A DNA stretch of 64,000 nucleotides from an uncultured Candidatus Melainabacteria bacterium (lineage in GTDB: Bacteria > Cyanobacteriota > Vampirovibrionia > Gastranaerophilales > Gastranaerophilaceae), in NCBI GenBank assembly GCA_934700385.1, contig CAKUXO010000003.1, positions 1 to 64,000 on the forward strand, given 5' to 3'. The position numbers and the translations under genes were made by a program. This document shows positions 32,787 to 42,213 of this stretch, piece by piece (the first letter of the stretch is position 1; the number at the start of each line of letters is the position of its first letter). The notes under the pieces are model-generated. The model saw nothing but the letters and a program-made list of their open reading frames with translations, was not told the origin of the DNA and ran no database searches.

Positions 32787-33572
32787 ATGATTAAAGTTGC
32801 TATAGTCGGCGCAAACGGCAAAATGGGGAGTGAAGTTGTTAAACTTGTTTTAAATTCTCCCGAATTAGAATTGGCATGCGCAATTGATAAATTTAACGTT
32901 GGTAAAAAAATTACCGATAAAATTGAAGTAAAAGAAGATATTGAAAAAACGCTTCAAACTGAAAAACCTGATGTTGTTGTTGATTTTACACAACCATCTT
33001 GCATTTTTGAAAATATAAAATTATATATGAAGTTAAAAACTAAAGCTGTTATTGGTACAACAGGTTTAGCTAAAGAACAAATTGAAGAAATTGAAAAACT
33101 TTCAAAAGGAAATAATACAGGTATAATTATTGCACCTAACTTTTCAATTGGCGCAATATTAATGATGAAGTTTGCTGCTGAAGCATCAAAATATTTTTCA
33201 AATGCAGAAATAATTGAATATCATCACAATCAAAAAAAAGATGCGCCATCTGGAACTTCAATTAAAACTGCTCAATTAATGATGAAAAATAATGATAATT
33301 TTAAATTAGGCAATTGTCCTGAAAAAGAAACAATTTCTGGCGCTCGTGGCGGAAATTATCAAGAAGACGGAAAAGGAAATATTCAAATCCATGCTGTTAG
33401 AATGCCTGGGTTTGTTGCTTCTCAACAAGTTATTTTCGGTGCAGACGGTCAAATTTTAAAAATTCATCATGACACAATTAATCGTGAATGTTATATGGGC
33501 GGAGTAAAAATCGCCATTCTTAATGTTTATCAAAATAACAACTTTGTATATGGATTGGAGAACATACTATGA
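32787..33572 (+). CDS. dapB: 4-hydroxy-tetrahydrodipicolinate reductase
   Basis: 261 residues. NAD(P)-binding GANGKMG at the N-terminus, GTTGLAKEQ, the catalytic block EIIEYHHNQKKDAPSGTS near residue 150, and ISGARGG. It reduces the product of DapA in the diaminopimelate/lysine route. TTGGAGAGGAAAT precedes the ATG. It overlaps asd by 4 bp. Together with asd, dapA and dapF in this window it shows a DAP-type peptidoglycan. Confidence 0.95.
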   Translation: MIKVAIVGANGKMGSEVVKLVLNSPELELACAIDKFNVGKKITDKIEVKEDIEKTLQTEKPDVVVDFTQPSCIFENIKLYMKLKTKAVIGTTGLAKEQIEEIEKLSKGNNTGIIIAPNFSIGAILMMKFAAEASKYFSNAEIIEYHHNQKKDAPSGTSIKTAQLMMKNNDNFKLGNCPEKETISGARGGNYQEDGKGNIQIHAVRMPGFVASQQVIFGADGQILKIHHDTINRECYMGGVKIAILNVYQNNNFVYGLENIL

Positions 33573-34591
33573 CGAAAAAATTACCAAATTTAGCCGTTCT
33601 TGGTGCGACAGGTGTCGTTGGGAGAGAAATTTTAAGCATTTTAGAAGAAAACAAGGTTGAATATAATTCAATTAAGTTTTTAGCTTCAAAAAGAAGTGCA
33701 GGTTCAAAAATCCAATTTAAGGGACAAGAATTTACAGTTGTTGAAGCAACTCCTGAGGCTTTTGACGGGGTTAACATCTGTCTAGCTTCAGCAGGTGGTG
33801 AAACAAGTAAAAAATTTGCACCAATTGCAGCTCAAAAAGGTTGCGTTTTTATAGATAACTCGTCTGCTTTTAGAATGGAAAAAGATGTTCCATTAGTAAT
33901 AGCAGGTGTTAATGATGAAGATTTAAAAAAACACAATGGAATTATTGCCAATCCAAACTGTTCAACTTCACAATTAATGCTTCCTCTAAAAGCTCTTGAT
34001 GAAAAATATAAAGTTAAAAAATTGATTGTTTCAACTTATCAAGCCGTTTCAGGCGCTGGTTTAAAAGCAATTAATGAACTTACAGATAACACAAAAACTA
34101 ATTTAGTTGGAATGCCTTATGAGCCATCTGCTTTTAAATATGAAATTGCTTTTAATGTAATTCCTCAAATTGATGTTTTCTGTGACAACGGTTACACAAA
34201 AGAAGAAATGAAAGTTACAAATGAAACAAGAAAAATTTTACATTTTGATGAAAATGTTAAAATTTCTTGTACTGCCGTAAGAGTACCTGTTTATATAGGT
34301 CATTCTGAAGCAGTTAGCGTTGAATTTGAAAAAGAAGTTGATGAAAATGAAGCTCGTGAACTTTTGAAAAACACTTGGGGTGTTGAAGTTAAAGACGATA
34401 TTTCAAACTTTGTTTATCCTACTCCAAAAGATGCTGCAGGTAAAAACCCAGTGTATGTTGGAAGAATAAGAAAATCAATTGCTTTTGATAACGGTCTTGA
34501 ATTTTTCTGTGTTGCAGATAATTTAAGAATAGGCGCAGCTTTGAATACTGTAAGATTGGCGCAAAAAGTAATTGAAATGGAATTATACTAA
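33569..34591 (+). CDS. asd: Aspartate-semialdehyde dehydrogenase
   Basis: 340 residues. NADP-binding GATGVVGREIL, the catalytic Cys in IANPNCSTSQLMLPL near residue 132, and the His in RVPVYIGHSEAV near 247. It supplies aspartate semialdehyde to DapA and to threonine/methionine synthesis. ATG overlaps the dapB stop by 4 bp. Confidence 0.96.
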   Translation: MTKKLPNLAVLGATGVVGREILSILEENKVEYNSIKFLASKRSAGSKIQFKGQEFTVVEATPEAFDGVNICLASAGGETSKKFAPIAAQKGCVFIDNSSAFRMEKDVPLVIAGVNDEDLKKHNGIIANPNCSTSQLMLPLKALDEKYKVKKLIVSTYQAVSGAGLKAINELTDNTKTNLVGMPYEPSAFKYEIAFNVIPQIDVFCDNGYTKEEMKVTNETRKILHFDENVKISCTAVRVPVYIGHSEAVSVEFEKEVDENEARELLKNTWGVEVKDDISNFVYPTPKDAAGKNPVYVGRIRKSIAFDNGLEFFCVADNLRIGAALNTVRLAQKVIEMELY

Positions 34592-34614
34592 AAAATTATA
34601 AAAAGGAGATTTTT

Positions 34615-35517
34615 ATGACATTAAGATGCGACTTGGGTGAAGTAATTACTGCAATGGTAACCCCTTTTGATAAGGATAGAGCGGTAGATTATAAGTCGCT
34701 TGAAGATGTTTCAAGACATTTATTGGAACAAAAAACAGACGCAATTGTTGTAGCTGGAACTACAGGTGAAAGCCCAACTTTAACACATGAAGAAGAACAA
34801 GAAATTTTATTATGTGTTAAATCAACAGTTTCAGGTCAATGTAAAGTAATTATGGGGGCCGGTTCTAATTCAACGGATACTGCAATTATGTCTTCAAAAA
34901 AAGCAGAAGAATTAGGTGCAGACGCTATTTTATCAGTTGTGCCATATTATAATAAACCATCTCAAGAAGGCTTAAAAGAACACTTTGGCGCAATTGCAAA
35001 AAGTGTTGATATTCCTATTATTCTATATAATATCCAAGGAAGAACAGGAATTGATATGGCGCCATCAACAATTGCTTTCTTGGCTAAAGAATACGATAAC
35101 ATTGTTGGGGTTAAACAATCTAACGGAAATTTAGATTTAATTTCTGAAATAAGAATGCAGACTCCTGATAACTTTATTATTTATTCAGGTGACGATAGCT
35201 TAACTCTGCCTATGCTTTCTTTAGGTGCTCATGGGGTTGTTTCAGTTGCTTCTCATGTAGCTGGAAGTCAATTGAAATCAATGATTCGTAACTATAAATC
35301 TGGTCAAGTAACGGCAGCATTAAATATGCACAAAATTTTATTCCCGTTATTTAAAAAGATTTTTATGGCGCCTAACCCAACTCCAATTAAAGCGTTATTA
35401 TCTAAAATGGGCATAATTGAAAACTATGTAAGACGTCCATTAGTTGAATTAAATGAAGATAATCGCCTTGAATTGCTTGAAACTTTAAATAAAGCTATGA
35501 ATAAAATTAACAATTAA
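34615..35517 (+). CDS. dapA: 4-hydroxy-tetrahydrodipicolinate synthase
   Basis: 300 residues. AGTTGESPTLTHEE, the Tyr block VPYYNKPSQEGLKEHF, and the Schiff-base Lys in VGVKQSNGNLD near residue 161. It condenses pyruvate with aspartate semialdehyde. Third gene of the operon; AAAAAGGAGAT precedes the ATG. Confidence 0.96.
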   Translation: MTLRCDLGEVITAMVTPFDKDRAVDYKSLEDVSRHLLEQKTDAIVVAGTTGESPTLTHEEEQEILLCVKSTVSGQCKVIMGAGSNSTDTAIMSSKKAEELGADAILSVVPYYNKPSQEGLKEHFGAIAKSVDIPIILYNIQGRTGIDMAPSTIAFLAKEYDNIVGVKQSNGNLDLISEIRMQTPDNFIIYSGDDSLTLPMLSLGAHGVVSVASHVAGSQLKSMIRNYKSGQVTAALNMHKILFPLFKKIFMAPNPTPIKALLSKMGIIENYVRRPLVELNEDNRLELLETLNKAMNKINN

Positions 35518-35561
35518 AATTATTTTTAGCAATAAAAATTTTGAGGGGTTTTATTAAAAAT

Positions 35562-36581
35562 ATGATAATCCCCTCTTTATTTTTTGTTAATAAAATTTCA
35601 TCCCCTAAAATAAACAACCTTAAAAATCAAAATGTTGTTAATTTTACTTCAAAAAAAGATTGTTTTGTTTTAAGTTCAAAAGATGATAAACAAACTTTTG
35701 ACCATGATTTTAGAGAATTTTTATATAACGATAGTTCTAAAATTGAAACAAAATTTAATTCAATTTCAAAAGCAGATTTACTTGAATATGCCAATTTTGG
35801 AATACCTTTAAAATATTCAAGAAAAAACTTTTTATATGATATTAATTCAATTCTTCAATCTTCAAAAAATTCTTCTGAAATTTTTAATCGCTTAGGAGTT
35901 GACCCCCTTTATATTGATGATAAATTAGTCGGCTGGAATGGAAATTTTAATCTATCTTCTCTTGATAAAAATGATAAAATTCAAAATAGAGTTTTAAATT
36001 GCGCTAATGAATTCTTTTTTAAAAACAGCGTTCAAACTAAAGATAAAGAGTTAAATGAGGCGCTAAATTCAATAATAAAAAATGTTCCAGAGTTTATTAA
36101 TGTTATTGGTAGAACGCAACATTCTACCCATGGTCAAACTCTTGATATTCATATTTTATCAACTTTGTGGGCATTATTTCAAAATTATGATTTTTCAAAT
36201 TTAGCCCCTCAAGATAAAACAAAACTAAAAATGGCATTATTATTGCATGATGTTGCTAAAAAAGAAGGCGTAGTTGACCCAACTCACCCATATAATTCAT
36301 CAATTATGGCAAAAGAAATTTTAGAAAAGAAAGATATTAACGCAGAAATTTGTGAAGATATCTGTTCTTTAATTAAAACACATCATTGGCTTGCTGATTA
36401 TAACACTGGGCGCTTAACTCCAAAAGAAACAGCAGAATTATTTAAAGATAAAAATACTTGGAATTTAGCTCAAATTATGACAGAAGTTGACTTAAAGGGC
36501 GGAAGTCCTAAGATATATTCAATGTTTGCGCCACTTTTATCTCCTTGGCGACTTGAAAATATAACAAAAAACTTTAATTAA
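35562..36581 (+). CDS. HD-domain hydrolase with N-terminal NFTSK motif
   Basis: A 339-residue protein from the ATG at 35562 (a TTG 21 bp upstream is a less likely start; GAGGGG lies ahead of the ATG). The HD motif is in KMALLLHDVAKKEG near 230, with upstream His in STHGQTLDIHIL and downstream LIKTHHWLADY, so it is a metal-dependent phosphohydrolase; the nucleotide substrate is unknown. The N-terminal ~35 residues are low in complexity and contain QNVVNFTSK, resembling the F-K/T-G motif of two other proteins here. It follows dapA by 45 bp, so co-transcription is possible. Confidence 0.75.
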   Translation: MIIPSLFFVNKISSPKINNLKNQNVVNFTSKKDCFVLSSKDDKQTFDHDFREFLYNDSSKIETKFNSISKADLLEYANFGIPLKYSRKNFLYDINSILQSSKNSSEIFNRLGVDPLYIDDKLVGWNGNFNLSSLDKNDKIQNRVLNCANEFFFKNSVQTKDKELNEALNSIIKNVPEFINVIGRTQHSTHGQTLDIHILSTLWALFQNYDFSNLAPQDKTKLKMALLLHDVAKKEGVVDPTHPYNSSIMAKEILEKKDINAEICEDICSLIKTHHWLADYNTGRLTPKETAELFKDKNTWNLAQIMTEVDLKGGSPKIYSMFAPLLSPWRLENITKNFN

Positions 36582-36670
36582 ATTCAAAAAAGTTTTTATT
36601 TGTAAAACAAGGGCTTTTTTGATAAAATTTAATAAAATTGTGCTAAAGTAATAGAAATTGGAGGAAATAA

Positions 36671-39313
36671 ATGCAAAAACGTGTATGGCTTTTTAGAGAA
36701 GGCAATGCAGACATGAGAAATCTCCTTGGCGGTAAGGGTGCTAACTTAGCTGAAATGACAAACTTAGGTTTGCCTGTACCTCCCGGGTTAACAATTACCA
36801 CTGAAGTATGCATGGAATACATTAACCAAGGTAACAAAATGCCTGATGGTTTAATGGATGAAGTTAAAGCAGCTTTAGCCGATGTAGAAAATCAGACAGG
36901 TAAAAAATTTGGCGATAGCCAAAACCCTCTTTTAGTATCTGTTCGTTCAGGTGCAAGAGTTTCAATGCCGGGGATGATGGAAACAATCCTTAACCTTGGT
37001 TTAAATGATGAAACTGTTGAAGCGATGATAAAATTAACAAATAATCCTCGTTTTTGCTATGACAGTTATAGAAGATTTTTAACCATGTTCGGTTCAGTTG
37101 CTTGGGATATGGATAGACAAAAATATTTTGAATCTGAAGTTGAACGTGTTAAAGAGCGTGAAGGCGTTAAAGAAGATACTCAAGTTTCGGCTGATGGCTG
37201 GAAATCTTTAATTCCTATTTATAAAAATATTATTAAAGAAGTAACAGGGCGTGAATTTCCACAAGACCCATTTGTTCAATTACAAGAAGCTATTGAAGCA
37301 GTTTTCCGTTCTTGGAATATTCCTCGTGCGGTTGCTTATAGAACAATGAACAAAATCGACCATAACTTCGGTACTGCTGTTAATGTTCAAACAATGGTAT
37401 TTGGTAATATGGGTGATGACTGTGCTACAGGTGTTTCATTCACAAGAAACCCTGCAACAGGCGAAAACAAATTCTATGGTGAATATTTAACAAATGCACA
37501 AGGTGAAGACGTTGTTGCAGGTATTAGAACACCAAAACCAATTTGCGAATTAGAAACAGAAATGCCTGATTTATATCGTCAATATGTTGACATCGCTAAA
37601 AAACTTGAAAACGGTTATAAAGATGTTCAAGATATGGAATTTACGATTGAAAAAGGTAAATTATATATTCTTCAAACAAGAAGTGGTAAAAGAACTGCTG
37701 CAGCTGCAATTAGAATTGCTGTTGAAATGGAAAAAGAAGGAATCATTACAAAAGAACGTGCTATTCAATTAGTTGATCCTTATGCAGTAAATCAAATTTT
37801 ACTTCCTTGTTTTGATGCTAATGCGCTAAAACAAGCTCATATTGTGGCTCATGGCGTTAACGCTTCTCCTGGGGCAGCTGTTGGTAAAATTGTATTTAAC
37901 ACAGACGAAGCAGCTCAACGTGGCGAAGCAGGTGAAAAAGTTATCTTAGTTAGAATTGAAACTTGCCCAGATGATATCCACGGTATGGCAGTTGCACAAG
38001 GTGTTTTAACCTTAAGAGGCGGTGCAACATCTCACGCAGCTGTTGTTGCAAAAGGTATGGGTAAACCATGCGTAGCAGGTTGTGAAGATATGAAAATTGA
38101 CCTTGAAAAAGAAACCCTAACAGGTGCTGATGGCACAATCTATAAAAAAGATGACATCATCTCTCTTGATGGCGGTAAAGGTCTTGTTATGGATGGCGCT
38201 ATTAAATTAGCAGACGCTCAAATTGATGATAACTTTAAAACTTTCTTCACTTGGGTTAATGAAATTAAAACAATGACAATTGAAGCTAATGCTGATACTG
38301 TTAAAGATGTTGAAAATGCTCTTAAATTCCACGCAGAAGGCGTTGGTTTATGTAGAACAGAACACATGTTTATGGATCCTGATAGACTTCCTTGGGTTCA
38401 AAAAATGATTATAGCAGGAACTAAAGAAGCTAGAAAAGAAGCTCTAGATAAACTTCTTCCAATGCAATATGATGATTTTTATGGAATGTTTAAAGCACTT
38501 GGTGAAAGACCTTTAACAATCCGTCTTTTAGACCCACCACTTCATGAATTCTTACCATCTAAAGAGGAATTAATCGCTCAAGTTGCAGCTAAAAAAGTTC
38601 TAAAACAAGATTATACAGAAGAACAAAACCTTTTAACTATTGTTGAAGGCTTATCTGAATCTAATCCAATGATGGGACTTCGTGGTTGCAGACTTGGTTT
38701 AACATATCCTGAAATCAATGAAATGCAAGTAAGAGCAATCTTCAGCGCAGCTTGTGACGTTAAAAAAGAAGGAATTAACGTAATGCCTTATGTTATGATT
38801 CCTTTAATTGGACACGTTAATGAACTTAAAACCGCAAAAGACATCCTAGTTAAAGTTGCAAAAGATGTAATGCAAGAAAAGGGTGTTGAATTAGAATATA
38901 AATTCGGTACTATGATTGAAATTCCTCGTGCAGCCTTAACAGCAGATGAAATTGCACCTTATGCTGAATTCTTCTCATTTGGTACAAATGACTTAACTCA
39001 AATGACATTTGGTTATTCAAGAGATGACGCAGAAGGTAAATTCTTAAAACGTTATGTTGAACAAAAAATCTTACCATATAACCCATTTGATACACTTGAT
39101 TTCAAAGGCGTTGGTCAATTAATTGAAATGTCTATGGAAAAAGGTAAAGCAATTAATCCAAAATTAATTGGTGGTATTTGTGGTGAACATGGTGGCGACC
39201 CTGATAGTGTTAAATTTGCACATAAAATCGGTCTAAATTATGTTTCTTGTTCACCGTTTAGAATTCCTCAAGCAGCTCTAGCTGCTGCTCAAGCGGTAAT
39301 TGAAAACAAATAA
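36671..39313 (+). CDS. ppdK: Pyruvate, phosphate dikinase
   Basis: 880 residues, the full length of the bacterial enzyme. The N-terminal ATP-grasp part begins with LLGGKGANLAEMTNLGLPVP. The phosphohistidine domain has TLRGGATSHAAVVAKGMGKP near 450, and the C-terminal PEP/pyruvate barrel ends with the active Cys in GGICGEHGGD near 833. It interconverts pyruvate + ATP + Pi and PEP + AMP + PPi, a PPi-dependent step favoured by fermentative anaerobes. GGAGGAAATAA precedes the ATG; a terminator follows. Confidence 0.97.
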   Translation: MQKRVWLFREGNADMRNLLGGKGANLAEMTNLGLPVPPGLTITTEVCMEYINQGNKMPDGLMDEVKAALADVENQTGKKFGDSQNPLLVSVRSGARVSMPGMMETILNLGLNDETVEAMIKLTNNPRFCYDSYRRFLTMFGSVAWDMDRQKYFESEVERVKEREGVKEDTQVSADGWKSLIPIYKNIIKEVTGREFPQDPFVQLQEAIEAVFRSWNIPRAVAYRTMNKIDHNFGTAVNVQTMVFGNMGDDCATGVSFTRNPATGENKFYGEYLTNAQGEDVVAGIRTPKPICELETEMPDLYRQYVDIAKKLENGYKDVQDMEFTIEKGKLYILQTRSGKRTAAAAIRIAVEMEKEGIITKERAIQLVDPYAVNQILLPCFDANALKQAHIVAHGVNASPGAAVGKIVFNTDEAAQRGEAGEKVILVRIETCPDDIHGMAVAQGVLTLRGGATSHAAVVAKGMGKPCVAGCEDMKIDLEKETLTGADGTIYKKDDIISLDGGKGLVMDGAIKLADAQIDDNFKTFFTWVNEIKTMTIEANADTVKDVENALKFHAEGVGLCRTEHMFMDPDRLPWVQKMIIAGTKEARKEALDKLLPMQYDDFYGMFKALGERPLTIRLLDPPLHEFLPSKEELIAQVAAKKVLKQDYTEEQNLLTIVEGLSESNPMMGLRGCRLGLTYPEINEMQVRAIFSAACDVKKEGINVMPYVMIPLIGHVNELKTAKDILVKVAKDVMQEKGVELEYKFGTMIEIPRAALTADEIAPYAEFFSFGTNDLTQMTFGYSRDDAEGKFLKRYVEQKILPYNPFDTLDFKGVGQLIEMSMEKGKAINPKLIGGICGEHGGDPDSVKFAHKIGLNYVSCSPFRIPQAALAAAQAVIENK

Positions 39314-39335
39314 TTAATTATCTATATAACTTTTT

Positions 39336-39363
39336 ATAGCGCTCTTTAATTTAAGGGCGCTAT
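39336..39363 (+). terminator. Rho-independent terminator of ppdK
   Basis: Stem ATAGCGC / GCGCTAT with a 14-nt loop, followed by TTTATTTTC. Confidence 0.75.
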
Positions 39364-39416
39364 TTTATTTTCTTTAAAACTAGCGCTTTTTGCATTTTTA
39401 GCCTATAATATATGTC

Positions 39417-41204
39417 ATGGAAAAGACAAATTTAATGATTGATGAAGCGATAGATTTAATAAATAATGAGGATTATAACTCTGCGCAAAGACTTTTAGAA
39501 AAAGTTATAAATGAAGACAATAAAAACATTGAAGCCTATAAAAACTTAGGCTTATGTTTAATTAATTCTGATAATCCAACCCAAGCACTTGACGCATTTA
39601 AAAAAGCGGTTGAATTAGATGAAACAGACGCCACTTCTGTTTTTTATCTTGCTAATTGCTATAATAGAGTTGGCGAAAAAGAACTTGCAATTGAAAATTT
39701 TGAAAAAGTAATTGAATTAAGAAAAAATTACCTTGACGCATATAAAAGTCTTGCAATGATTTACATTGAGTTTGCAAGAATTGATGAAGCAATTAGCTTA
39801 GTTGAATCTGCAATTGAAAATCCTGAAATTGAAATGGATTGTTCAACATATAACATAATTGCAACTGCTTATATGATTAAAAAAGATTTTTCAAATGCAA
39901 TTAAATATTTTTCTGAAGCATTAAAAATCAATCCTGAGAATGTTCAAATTTTAAACAGCTATGCCATTTCAAATATGAATATCGGTGAATTTGAAAAGGC
40001 AATTGAAGCGCTTGATAAAGCTCTTGAAATTGAACCTGAAAATTCTCTAACAAACTATAACCTTGGAATTATTAACCAAGTAATTGGAAATCACCTAAAA
40101 GCGCTTGAATATTTTAAAGAATCTTATAGAATAGAGCCATCAATTACAATGCTTGCAACCCTAGCTAATGCTGCATTAAATGCTAATGACGCTGAGTTAG
40201 CTAAAACATTATATTCAAATCTTGTAATGGCATATCCTAATAATTCAAAATATAGAACTTCTTATGTTGAAGCGCTTGAATTAACGGGAGATTATTCTCA
40301 AGGGCTTGAAAACGTTAATCAGCTTTTAACTTTTGATGAAAAAAATATTTCTTTAATTAAGAAAAAAGGTGCTTTCTTAAGAAAATTAGGTAAACACGAA
40401 GAATCAATCGCCACTTTTCAAACTCTTTTAAATCGTGGCAAAATTGATGTTGAAGTATATTATAACCTTGCTTTTAATTACGTTGAAACGCAAGATTATG
40501 ACAACGCAAAAGAAATGTTTAAAAAATGTATTATCTTAGAACCTCAAAACCCTTATGCTCATAAAGATTTAGGTGTTTTATATTTAAAAATGAATCTTTA
40601 CGATTGGGCAGTTGATGAAATGGAAGAAGCAATCAAACTTGAAGATGATGTTGCTGAATTTTATTATTCTTTAGGGGTTGCATATTTAATGTTAAGTAGG
40701 GTTGATGATTCTAAAAAAGCTCTTTTAAAAGCAATTGAATTAGAACCGAATAACCCAGATACTTTAAGCTATTTAGGTTACATTTATTTAACCGAAAGAG
40801 ATTTTGATAAAGCCTATGAATATTTAGAAAAATCAATTAAAATAGCGCCTGATAACTTTTTATCTAAAATCAATATGGCAAAATATTATTTTCAACTTAA
40901 AAAATATGACGTTGCAAAAGAACTTCTAATCGATTGTGTTGAAAAAACAAAAGATGATGAAACAATGAATATGCTTGCTATTTGTTATTTAGAAGAAAAA
41001 GATTATGAAAGTGCTATGGGATTATTTTCAAAATTAATTGTAAATTATCCTAAAAATCATATTTTATTAACAAATTTAGCTCGTTGCGAATTTGAATGTA
41101 ATAAAAAAGATAAAGCGCAAGAACACTTAAGACAGGCTTTATTGATTTTTGATGATTACAAAGAAGCGCTTGATTTATTAAAGGAGATTAATTGTGGCAA
41201 ATAA
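39417..41204 (+). CDS. TPR-repeat protein
   Basis: A 595-residue protein made of about 16 tetratricopeptide repeats from end to end (for example AYKNLGLCLINSDNPTQALD, then AIEALDKALEIEPEN and DTLSYLGYIYLTERDFDKAY). No other domain, signal peptide or membrane span is visible, so it is a cytoplasmic scaffold of unknown partners. TATAAT (39404-39409) ends 7 nt before the ATG, with no Shine-Dalgarno site; a leaderless mRNA is likely. It overlaps trpS by 11 bp. Confidence 0.85.
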   Translation: MEKTNLMIDEAIDLINNEDYNSAQRLLEKVINEDNKNIEAYKNLGLCLINSDNPTQALDAFKKAVELDETDATSVFYLANCYNRVGEKELAIENFEKVIELRKNYLDAYKSLAMIYIEFARIDEAISLVESAIENPEIEMDCSTYNIIATAYMIKKDFSNAIKYFSEALKINPENVQILNSYAISNMNIGEFEKAIEALDKALEIEPENSLTNYNLGIINQVIGNHLKALEYFKESYRIEPSITMLATLANAALNANDAELAKTLYSNLVMAYPNNSKYRTSYVEALELTGDYSQGLENVNQLLTFDEKNISLIKKKGAFLRKLGKHEESIATFQTLLNRGKIDVEVYYNLAFNYVETQDYDNAKEMFKKCIILEPQNPYAHKDLGVLYLKMNLYDWAVDEMEEAIKLEDDVAEFYYSLGVAYLMLSRVDDSKKALLKAIELEPNNPDTLSYLGYIYLTERDFDKAYEYLEKSIKIAPDNFLSKINMAKYYFQLKKYDVAKELLIDCVEKTKDDETMNMLAICYLEEKDYESAMGLFSKLIVNYPKNHILLTNLARCEFECNKKDKAQEHLRQALLIFDDYKEALDLLKEINCGK

Positions 41205-42204
41205 AGAAAGAATTATGTCGGGAATGCGCCCAACAGGCAAACTTCATTTAGGACATTATTTTGGAGTTTTGAAAAATTGGGTTGAATTACAAAATCAATT
41301 TGAAAGCTATTTTTTTATTGCCGATTGGCACGCTTTAACCACAAAATATAATCAAACTCAAGATTTAGCGCAAAATGTTAAAGACGTATTATTAGACTGG
41401 GTTGCTTCTGGAATTGATCCAGAAAAATCAACAATCTATCTTCAATCTTTTGTGCCTGAAACAGCGCAATTACACATCTATCTTTCAATGATTACTCCTC
41501 AAAATTGGGTTGAAAGAGATCCAACCTTAAAAGATTTAGCTAAAATTATGAAAGATAAACAAGAAAATCTTTCAAACTTATCTTATGGATTGTTTGGCTA
41601 TCCTGTTTTAATGACAGCTGATATTTTATTATTCAACACAAACTTTGTTCCTGTAGGAATTGATCAAGTGGCACACGTTGAATTAACTCGTGATATAGCA
41701 AGAAGATTTAATAATGTTTATGGGGTTGATTATTTTGTTGAACCAACTCCAAAATTAACCCAAATTCCACTAATGAAAGGTTTAGATGGAAATAAAATGG
41801 GTAAATCTTTTAATAACGATATTAAAATTTCAGATGATGAAGAAACAACCTTAAAGAAAATTAGAACAGGAATTACTGATAGAAATAGAATTAGAAAAGA
41901 TGATAAAGGTAATCCTGAAAACTGTGAAGTAATCTATGACTATTGGAAAATTTTTGGAACTAATGAAGAAGTTGAAGAAATTTGTTCAGGCTGCAAAAAC
42001 GCAACAATGGGCTGTATGGAATGTAAAAAACGTCTTGCTCAAAAAGTGAATGATTACTTTAAACCAATTAGAGAAAAAAGAAAAGAACTTGAAAATAATG
42101 ACGCTTTGATTAAAGAAATTATATATGATGGCTCTAAAAAAGCAAGAATCAAAGCTCAAGAAACCATTAAAGGCGTTGAAGAAGCTGTTAGAATGTTTAA
42201 ATAG
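41194..42204 (+). CDS. trpS: Tryptophanyl-tRNA synthetase
   Basis: 336 residues, class I synthetase. The HIGH-like motif KLHLGHYFG is near residue 16 and KMGKS (in GNKMGKSFNN) near 199. I keep the GTG start at 41194, since AAGGAGATTAATT lies just before it and the N-terminus MANKERIMSGMRPTGKLH is typical. A C-x2-C / C-x2-C set (ICSGCKNATMGCMECKK) near 265 could bind zinc. Confidence 0.95.
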   Translation: MANKERIMSGMRPTGKLHLGHYFGVLKNWVELQNQFESYFFIADWHALTTKYNQTQDLAQNVKDVLLDWVASGIDPEKSTIYLQSFVPETAQLHIYLSMITPQNWVERDPTLKDLAKIMKDKQENLSNLSYGLFGYPVLMTADILLFNTNFVPVGIDQVAHVELTRDIARRFNNVYGVDYFVEPTPKLTQIPLMKGLDGNKMGKSFNNDIKISDDEETTLKKIRTGITDRNRIRKDDKGNPENCEVIYDYWKIFGTNEEVEEICSGCKNATMGCMECKKRLAQKVNDYFKPIREKRKELENNDALIKEIIYDGSKKARIKAQETIKGVEEAVRMFK

Positions 42205-42213
42205 GAGTTAAAA

